Assembly (NCBI GenBank): GCA_947623455.1
Contig: OX392535.1
Location: forward strand, 35,550,688-35,614,687
Length of the DNA stretch: 64,000 bases
Reading direction: 5' to 3'
Source: Mimachlamys varia
Lineage: Eukaryota; Mollusca; Bivalvia; Pectinida; Pectinidae
Below, one piece after another: positions 61,301 to 64,000 of this stretch. A program made the translations under genes and the position numbers. The notes under the pieces are model-generated. The model was not told where the DNA came from. It did no database searches and saw only the letters and a program-made list of their open reading frames with translations. Each line of letters opens with the position of its first letter. Position 1 is the first letter of the stretch.

Positions 61301-63901
61301 TTATAATCTAGCATGATGTTTTCATCATAAAAATCGCTAAAATCAGATTACCGCTAAAATATGTGTCTTTACGATATATCCCTGTGTTAAATTTAATAAA
61401 TACAGATTAACTTAAGATTTCTGTGTCACTGTATGTATTGTTGATCTTTGCAGCTGGAACAGTCAAGAAAGACAGCCATCAAAGTGAGTATACAAAAATG
61501 TAATGTAAAACATTTTACTTCATTTTCATCAAAGTGTGTATTAAACATGTCACATCTTTTCAGAACCAAGCAGTCCTTTAGTCCATCAATGACTGAGTGA
61601 GCAATTTGTATATTATTTTCTTTTACAAAGATGGAACCAAATCGTAAAGCATATGTCAATTCTATTGAACTATTGATTCAGAAGTGTTTTCACAGTGCAG
61701 TTATCCATGACGTAATGGAAATTTTATTCCGAGGACAAACCAAAAAATGATCTTTATTCAATATAACAGAAGTTACAAGTATATGCACATCTGAAAATTT
61801 TGTGTTGGGGGGAAAATATGATGCATAAGGCTTTTAAGATGTAAAATGGGATGATGGAATGAGGCACAGAATATGTAACATTGAAACTGAAATGTTTTGC
61901 ATCTTTCTGACTGTTGTGTTTCCGTTGTAGCCTCCATCCGGTTATGTATGGGGTCCCGTCGCGGCTTTATATGTCGCATGAAAATGGGTAACGTACAGGT
62001 AGATCCAATGACAGCTAACCATTCCATACGTATCCGACAGAGGAACACCCTGGGCCCGTCACTGGACGGCAGTCACTACACCGTAGTACACGTCACAGGC
62101 TACATCAAAAACTGGCCGCCATCCGGTAAGGAAAATGTTGAATAGGTAACAAAACACAAAAGAAAAGGAAATTACATAAAGTAAAACAAAAAGAGATACA
62201 AAAAACGAACCTTTAACTGCTGTAAAATTGAAAAACAAGTCACTGATAAATTACGTATATGTATAGTTGTGACTTTCTTTGAATACGTAGCAATAGATTC
62301 AAGTAATTAAGGTATTACTTTAAAAGTGGAATTTTTTGCGGTTTGGAAATTTTTGCTTATTTCACTGCCATGATATCTCTGCGAAAATATCCACACACGA
62401 ACATATTTAACACTTCTCAAACTCTACATTGTATAATAGTATTATAGGTACACAATACAACACAGGATGACATATATCATGAAAATTTTCTTACCGTGAA
62501 CAGTTTGGAGGCTGAGTGAGGGGAAATTCCACACGCGAAGATATTAGCTTTTACGGTAATAATGCAGACTTTAGACTTCTACAGTGCACAGATAGCTTCA
62601 CTTCATGACATAACTGTTGTTGGATTTGTGAATCTTTAGGTGTCCAGATTGACCGTGACACGGACGAGAATGGAGGCGGTCACTGTTGCCTGGTAGCCAT
62701 TGGTCGTCTCCAGGTGACCAGTACACCCAACTGTAATGACCTGATGGGACCAAACGCAGCTACAGAGTTTATATCTCGTCACAGCATCGAGGGCAAGTTC
62801 ACATTTGTTGATCAAAGGTAGGTATGCAAATATACATGTGTTATAAATCTGTTTAAACCATGCCATCTTGAATGTTTTGTAGTTGAGCATGAAAAACAAC
62901 TTCTTAAAACTGGATCATAATTTCATTCTGACTGACAAATCTCAGTGAGTCAAAGTTTCAAAGTACTTTTCCAAAAAATGTGAGTAGCTACACATGTTCT
63001 ATGACCAACACAGAGGGGTTATACTGAACATCGTCAACAGAACATTAATCTGAACTCAAAATCAATGAAACTAGGGACAAAATATGAACAAAAGAACGAT
63101 TTACACAAAGATCCTTGAAAAAGTATAAGACAATAAAACCATGTGTTGCCAAAGGGTAAGCATCTGCTTAAAAAAGATGGCATCCGCCAAGTAAATTTTG
63201 GTCACATCCAAAAGTGCACTGTTTGTTTCTATGTTTATAGAGTGACAGCTGTCCTAGGCTATCAGCCACAGGACCTCCTGGGTAAATCAGCATTTGATTT
63301 TTACCACCCAGAGGACAAAGGTCATATGAAGGACACTTTTGAACAAGGTAGATATTGTCTTCAAACAATGAGTTCCATTACATATACAAATTGGGAAATG
63401 AAAAAAAAAAAAAATTATTAACATTTGAATAAATTAATGCCATATCAAATGTACTTTCAATCGATTGATGACTACATATTAATGTAGTATCTTATGATGT
63501 AAATGTAGATCCAAAGTAGTAATTGAATATTAATATGATAAGTAAAAGAACAAAATATTAGACATTCCACAAATATATATCTTGGGGCCATTACTTGTAC
63601 TTTTACCCCACTGCCCAAGTGTTATAAGTTCATAAGTGCCTCCTGGCTGCACATTGGAAGCGTCTTATTTCCTGATCCCTTCTATTACAGATTTGGAACA
63701 TTCGGAATAGTTCTGAGATGATCAATAATGGTACAATATTTTGTTTTCAGTGTTAAAGTTGAAGGGACAGGTTATGTCCATCATGTACAGATTCAGGGCC
63801 TCAAATCATGACTGGGTGTGGCTACGCACCAGCAGCTTCAGCTTCCAGAACCCGTACACAGACGAGGTGGAATACATCGTCTGTACCAACACGTCCGCCA
63901 A
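28356..63901 (+). CDS. ARNT: ARNT gene (bHLH-PAS transcription factor), 5' part, split over exons
   Basis: ARNT is the common partner of class I bHLH-PAS proteins (AhR, HIF-alpha, SIM, trachealess). The dimers bind E-box-like or hypoxia/xenobiotic response elements in the nucleus. Joined exons give, in order: variable N-terminus, basic NLS (KRKRK), acidic DDDD stretch, bHLH (starting [14 protein letters not shown]), PAS-A (from AADGFLFVV) and PAS-B (from [10 protein letters not shown]). The motifs [19 protein letters not shown] and [11 protein letters not shown] match vertebrate ARNT closely and exclude BMAL/cycle, which has different basic-region and linker residues. Using exon 1a, 424 complete codons lie in the window; using exon 1b, 458. 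Vertebrate ARNT is near 790 residues, so the PAC motif and C-terminal activation region lie to the right. All twelve exon junctions per isoform keep frame. Exons: 28356-28398 or 35768-35912, then 40725-40773, 44606-44677, 54333-54490, 55535-55614, 56347-56439, 60085-60202, 61454-61483, 61931-62125, 62640-62817, 63241-63347, 63751-63901. Confidence 0.97.
29668..29841. mobile_element. hAT5-like MITE, CAGTGTTCTCA ends, 5-bp duplication
   Basis: Ends are CAGTGTTCTCACTAAG and TTAATGAGAACCCTG (imperfect inverted repeats); TCATT flanks both sides (29663-29667, 29842-29846). The interior repeats AGCCGGTT/AGCTGGTT phrases. 174 bases, non-coding. Confidence 0.75.
32469..32652. mobile_element. Foldback MITE with ~38 bp inverted ends and inner hairpin
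   Basis: The left end TGTGTACTTAATCGACAGTT... and the right end (reverse complement TGTGCGATTAAGCACAATTG...) match over about 38 bases, including TTTCTGTCAGTA. Inside lies a perfect inner hairpin CCCATTACAG / CTGTAATGGG (32557-32581). No clear target duplication was found. Confidence 0.7.
33037..33118. mobile_element. AACTCATTCACCC palindromic MITE, diverged copy
   Basis: AACTAAGTCACCCCTGAAAT and TGAATTGGAAGAGCTTAAG identify it; the right end is degraded. Confidence 0.65.
34598..34623 (+). repeat. Poly-C tract, 26 bases
   Basis: An uninterrupted run of C, G-rich on the template strand. The length in any one assembly may be inaccurate. Confidence 0.9.
34624..34965 (+). mobile_element. SINE-like dispersed repeat (3' domain)
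   Basis: CACTTGTGTTGTATCCTTGA, GCAAGATCCTTACTCCGCTT, CCAGTCTACTCAGCTGTAAA and the end TGATTAAGCGTTATATAAA resemble the 3' domain of SINEs spread in marine invertebrates. No tRNA head is evident, so it may be 5'-truncated. Confidence 0.55.
35768..35912 (+). CDS. ARNT: ARNT alternative first coding exon 1b
   Basis: This exon encodes 48 codons, starting [15 protein letters not shown] and rich in Asn, Ser, Tyr, His and Pro (including an HHH run), and leaves one G before the donor TTCG|GTAAAA. Phase and acceptor partner are identical to exon 1a, so the two are mutually exclusive starts. The ATG context TTAAAATGG is strong (A at -3, G at +4). Codon composition is clearly coding-like against the AT-rich flanks. 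It lies 7.4 kb downstream of exon 1a, so a separate promoter is likely, probably in the 35.5-35.77 kb stretch, but I see no diagnostic core element there. Confidence 0.8.
37983..38060. mobile_element. AACTCATTCACCC palindromic MITE, diverged copy
   Basis: Recognised from AACTCTTCCAATTCAAGATT and AAAAGTTCATCATGGAATTT; both ends are degraded. Confidence 0.6.
39418..39634. mobile_element. TACTGTAAAC-type MITE
   Basis: Left TACTGTAAACGTAC and right GTACATTTACTGTA form inverted ends. The interior (TTTTAGTGATTTTCGC, ATTATGATTGCGCTAATTAC) recurs at 60373-60560. Confidence 0.65.
39724..39812 (-). mobile_element. tRNA-like SINE head or tRNA pseudogene
   Basis: On the minus strand TGGTCGGGTGATGTAGTGAG, then GGTCAGGGTTCAATTCCCTG, match tRNA A and B boxes with an Asp/Glu-like pattern. 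The anticodon stem is poor and the ends do not pair, so a functional tRNA is unlikely. Confidence 0.5.
39942..40095. mobile_element. hAT5-like MITE, CAGGGTTTGCGTTG ends, 5-bp duplication
   Basis: Ends CAGGGTTTGCGTTG and CAGCGCAAACATTG (12 of 14 complementary), flanked by TATAG on both sides (39937-39941, 40096-40100). The interior repeats CCCCATTTAT three times. Confidence 0.8.
40150..40326 (+). repeat. Direct duplication of ~44 bases, 133 bases apart
   Basis: ACAATAAGTGTAGACAAGAG plus ACCTATATATTGTGATTATT occurs at about 40151 and 40283, essentially identical. Confidence 0.85.
40725..40773 (+). CDS. ARNT: ARNT exon 2 (nuclear localisation signal)
   Basis: Forty-nine bases between the acceptor TTCACAG and donor AAAGA|GTAAGT encode [16 protein letters not shown] and the first two bases of a Glu codon. 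KRKRK is a classical monopartite nuclear import signal, in the same relative place as the N-terminal NLS of vertebrate ARNT and close in sequence to the NRKRKGSS stretch of BMAL proteins. It is the shared exon joined to either first exon. The reading frame is set by phase 1 on the left and phase 2 on the right. Confidence 0.9.
42620..42637 (+). repeat. Poly-G tract, 18 bases
   Basis: An uninterrupted run of G in the sense strand of the ARNT intron; a possible G-quadruplex former in RNA. Confidence 0.85.
43286..43700. mobile_element. Foldback element, TTCCTCTTTATATCATGTTT ends
   Basis: TTCCTCTTTATATCATGTTT at the left pairs with AAACATGATATAAAGAGGAA at the right. Internal copies of AAACATGATATTAA(C/G)AGGA suggest repeated nested arms. 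No coding frame. Confidence 0.65.
44606..44677 (+). CDS. ARNT: ARNT exon 3 (acidic region and start of basic region)
   Basis: After the acceptor CTACAG the frame reads (E)[10 protein letters not shown] and then [10 protein letters not shown], homologous to the ARNT segment ending DKERLAR just before the DNA-contacting residues. The 3' edge is ambiguous. Using CCAG|GTTGTA joins to exon 4 as F-A-R-E-S-H, which matches vertebrate ARNT; using the stronger-looking CCAGGTT|GTAAGC three bases later gives F-A-R-L-E-S-H. The end given here is the first. An in-frame TAA lies immediately beyond if splicing fails. A giant minisatellite starts a dozen bases downstream. Confidence 0.92.
44690..53526 (+). 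repeat. Giant intronic minisatellite, 26-30 bp unit, roughly 310 copies
   Basis: The unit is CACTGTACACCAGGACTGTC plus ACTATATA, with length set by the number of TA steps (mostly 26, 28 or 30). Variants include CTGTATACCAGG, TCAGTATATA, CTGTACACACCAGG and CTGCCACT, which cluster in blocks and recur in phased order. The array fills nearly all of ARNT intron 3, starting about a dozen bases after the exon 3 donor. The plus strand lacks stops in every frame, producing a 3003-codon open frame (44557-53568) that is an artefact. The copy number is estimated from length. Confidence 0.97.
53527..54332 (+). other. 3' end of ARNT intron 3 with dispersed element
   Basis: After the array comes about 100 ordinary bases, then an interspersed element at about 53636-54165: TGTCGCCTCCGACGGATGTC at its left with AAGGCGGCACA, twice the phrase GTTAAAGTTTTGCGTTTAGC, and GCGGGAAAGGCGACACC at the right, so ends are inverted (TGTCGCCT...AGGCGACA). 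Then AT-rich intron to the exon 4 acceptor. Confidence 0.6.
54333..54490 (+). CDS. ARNT: ARNT exon 4 (bHLH domain)
   Basis: This 158-base exon encodes nearly the whole bHLH domain. The basic region [14 protein letters not shown] keeps the His, Glu and Arg that contact the GTG half-site in ARNT; helix 1 is [15 protein letters not shown], the loop holds ARKPDK, and helix 2 is [15 protein letters not shown]. Acceptor TTACAG and donor CGAG|GTACTA keep frame with exons 3 and 5. The Ser-to-Cys change in HCE relative to the mammalian HSE is conservative in place. If the following intron is retained, the frame stops 13 codons later. Confidence 0.97.
54491..55534 (+). other. ARNT intron 4
   Basis: About 1.0 kb, AT-rich. 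A possible degraded CAGGG...CCCTG element (54797-54975) is present; nothing else is recognised. Confidence 0.7.
55535..55614 (+). CDS. ARNT: ARNT exon 5 (bHLH-PAS linker)
   Basis: Eighty bases between TTTTCAG and CTAGAG|GTAAGG encode [12 protein letters not shown] followed by [15 protein letters not shown], the most conserved linker of ARNT, leading into PAS-A. The exon ends in phase 0. The intron after it begins with 15 ordinary bases and then a transposon remnant. Confidence 0.96.
55630..56191. mobile_element. hAT-like non-autonomous element with internal ~60 bp repeats
   Basis: Ends TAGGGCTGGG and CCCAGCTCTA (one mismatch), flanked by CATATGAA and CATATATA, a 6-of-8 match expected for an old 8-bp hAT duplication. 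The left part is about four tandem units of GGTACGTACCGTGGTACATT with GTCCTGTACCGGTATAC; the right part is palindromic GTGGTATACCATGGTAC. The open minus frame here (55853-55563) comes from the repeats. Confidence 0.65.
56213..56260. mobile_element. AACTCATTCACCC MITE, half copy
   Basis: AACTCATTCTTCCCAGAAAT and GTGAACTATTCCAACCTTT remain; it is followed by three AAAATAAGGTTTACG-type repeats just before exon 6. Confidence 0.6.
56347..56439 (+). CDS. ARNT: ARNT exon 6 (first part of PAS-A)
   Basis: Thirty-one codons, [19 protein letters not shown] through HQSQ, form the first strands of PAS-A. The acceptor is TTTTGCAG; CAG copies 4 and 7 bases further on would break or shorten the frame, so the first is chosen by homology. 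The donor CACAG|GTATGT is the first copy of a 20-base tandem array, so about 27 further near-identical donors follow directly. Use of any later one adds V-C-S-I and a stop. Confidence 0.95.
56440..56979 (+). repeat. 20 bp tandem array of 5' splice-site copies, about 27 units
   Basis: The unit is GTATGTAGTATATAGATCAG. The first unit begins exactly at the exon 6 donor, so each unit boundary reads ATCAG|GTATGT, near the 5' splice consensus. Units are nearly identical; two are 22 bases (extra TA), and single-base variants include GTAAATAG, GTATGTAG and GATCGG. Two downstream CAGG-free bases end the array at GATGTATCAA. Confidence 0.97.
57134..57275 (+). repeat. Tandem repeat, ~47 bp unit, three copies
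   Basis: CAGTTTTAAAATCTAACAAA, CTTGACATGAAGATTTTGTG and ACGGGC recur three times; the first copy lacks TT in ACTTGACATG. Confidence 0.9.
57510..57841. mobile_element. hAT5-like MITE, CAGGCCTCGAATTTAACA ends, 5-bp duplication
   Basis: Perfect 18-base inverted ends CAGGCCTCGAATTTAACA and TGTTAAATTCGAGGCCTG, flanked by CAATC on both sides (57505-57509, 57842-57846). The interior repeats ACTTGCTA/AGCAAG motifs. The open plus frame in it is not a gene. Confidence 0.88.
57966..58148. mobile_element. hAT5-like MITE, CAGTGATTTTG ends, 5-bp duplication
   Basis: Ends CAGTGATTTTGTTTGCCT and AAGGTAGCAAAAACACTG pair imperfectly, with ATCTG on both sides (57961-57965, 58149-58153). The interior TTTTCCCAA repeats resemble the element at 19029-19426. 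Confidence 0.82.
58285..59991. mobile_element. 1.7 kb TIR element with TA target duplication
   Basis: Ends CCGTAAAAACTCGTGTAATC and TAGATTACACGAGTTTTTACGG are inverted for over 25 bases, with TA on each side and subterminal GTGCGTAAATTAC copies in both arms. TA duplication suggests the Tc1/mariner-pogo group, but no transposase frame is recognisable; the 100-codon plus frame at 58889-59191 has no features I know. It fills nearly half of intron 6. Confidence 0.75.
60085..60202 (+). CDS. ARNT: ARNT exon 7 (PAS-A)
   Basis: The exon encodes [19 protein letters not shown] and then [20 protein letters not shown] plus one base, flanked by GTTACAG and AAAA|GTAAGT. HPDD is the conserved PAS-A helix/turn motif. 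There is a second CAG four bases into the exon (ACAGACAG), but only the first acceptor preserves frame. Confidence 0.96.
60373..60560. mobile_element. TACTGTAAAC-type MITE in ARNT intron 7
   Basis: TACTGTAAACATGCATTGTAC, TTTTAGTGATTTTCGC, ATTATGATTGCACTAATTAC and TTTCTACAGTAATTATTG match the element at 39418-39634 in order. Confidence 0.6.
61151..61378. mobile_element. TACTGTAAAC-type MITE, diverged copy, ARNT intron 7
   Basis: TACTGTAAACATACTTATTT at the left and AAATCGCTAAAATC...CTAAAATATGTG at the right; the centre (TATTGCTATAGAAAGCAATA) is a palindrome. Confidence 0.55.
61454..61483 (+). CDS. ARNT: ARNT exon 8, 30-base microexon
   Basis: Thirty bases between TTTGCAG and CAAA|GTGAGT encode [10 protein letters not shown], aligning with the vertebrate TGTVKKEGQQ loop of PAS-A. 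A multiple of three, it could be skipped in frame (phase 1 on both sides), removing ten residues from the PAS-A loop. No transcript evidence is available for skipping. Confidence 0.93.
61931..62125 (+). CDS. ARNT: ARNT exon 9 (end of PAS-A)
   Basis: This exon carries [19 protein letters not shown], equivalent to the vertebrate MCMGSRRSFICRMR strand of PAS-A, then a variable loop and [16 protein letters not shown]. Splice sites are GTTGTAG and ATCCG|GTAAGG. The variable loop ([14 protein letters not shown]) is shorter than or different from vertebrates, as expected for that region. Confidence 0.96.
62312..62560. mobile_element. TAAAAG-type MITE in ARNT intron 9
   Basis: Left TTACTTTAAAAGTGGAATTT and right GAAATTCCACACGCGAAGAT...AGCTTTTACGGTAAT are inverted relatives of the element at 1646-1739. 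Confidence 0.55.
62640..62817 (+). CDS. ARNT: ARNT exon 10 (PAS-A/PAS-B linker and start of PAS-B)
   Basis: Between TCTTTAG and CAAAG|GTAGGT the exon encodes [17 protein letters not shown], then [18 protein letters not shown]. The ISRH...EG.FTFVD motif is the first strand of ARNT PAS-B, the domain that dimerises with HIF-alpha and binds coiled-coil coactivators. The phase is 1 in and 2 out. Confidence 0.96.
63241..63347 (+). CDS. ARNT: ARNT exon 11 (PAS-B)
   Basis: The exon encodes [19 protein letters not shown], then [26 protein letters not shown] and HPED are hallmark PAS-B residues of ARNT. Splice sites are TTTATAG and CAAG|GTAGAT. Reading through the donor meets a stop within about 25 codons. 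Confidence 0.96.
63751..63901 (+). CDS. ARNT: ARNT exon 12 (PAS-B core)
   Basis: After TTTTCAG the frame reads (V)[18 protein letters not shown], then [19 protein letters not shown] and [12 protein letters not shown], ending at donor CCAA|GTAAGT. This matches the last three beta strands of ARNT PAS-B. It is the last exon in the window; about 40 percent of the protein should follow to the right. Confidence 0.96.
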
Positions 63902-64000
63902 GTAAGTATAATCGAAGGTGGAGATTCATTGAACAAGAATTGCTTATACCACGGGGTAAACAGATTGGAGTCTTCTGAAACATAGGTATGAAGCTCTGGT

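Overview
The window is animal nuclear DNA, AT-rich, with long introns, GT-AG splice sites and many short transposon relics. tRNA-headed SINEs with the 'GGCCGAGTGGTTAAGGTGTT' type of head and a TTTGGTTTGG-type tail, together with GGGAGATAACTC-type motifs, suggest a bivalve mollusc. A scallop-like species is my guess, not a demonstrated fact.

The main gene is ARNT (aryl hydrocarbon receptor nuclear translocator, HIF-1beta; Drosophila tango), on the + strand from about 28.36 kb to beyond the right edge. I traced two mutually exclusive first coding exons (28356-28398 and 35768-35912) and eleven downstream exons. Their phases all agree. Together they encode the N-terminus, a nuclear localisation signal, the bHLH domain, PAS-A and most of PAS-B. 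The 3' end lies outside the window.

The left end holds pieces of an unrecognised minus-strand gene. These are a TATA/CCAAT promoter candidate near 10.66 kb, a Ser/Pro-rich first coding exon (about 10236 to 9780-9839), and probably its acidic last exon with a stop codon (251-79). The link between the two exons is inferred. Between 10.7 and 28.1 kb I recognise no gene, only SINEs, MITEs and short tandem repeats.

The striking structure is in the introns. An ~8.8 kb minisatellite of a 26-30 bp unit begins about a dozen bases after the ARNT exon 3 donor and produces a spurious 3003-codon open frame. A 20 bp tandem array starts exactly at the exon 6 donor, and every unit carries another CAG|GTATGT donor copy. 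The exon 3 donor is itself a tandem GTTGTA donor that could add one Leu at the edge of the DNA-binding basic region. The minus-strand gene has a similar layout: a 19 bp minisatellite starts about 200 bp beyond its first exon. Five small elements share CAG...CTG ends and 5-bp target-site duplications, pointing to one active transposon lineage (hAT5-like).
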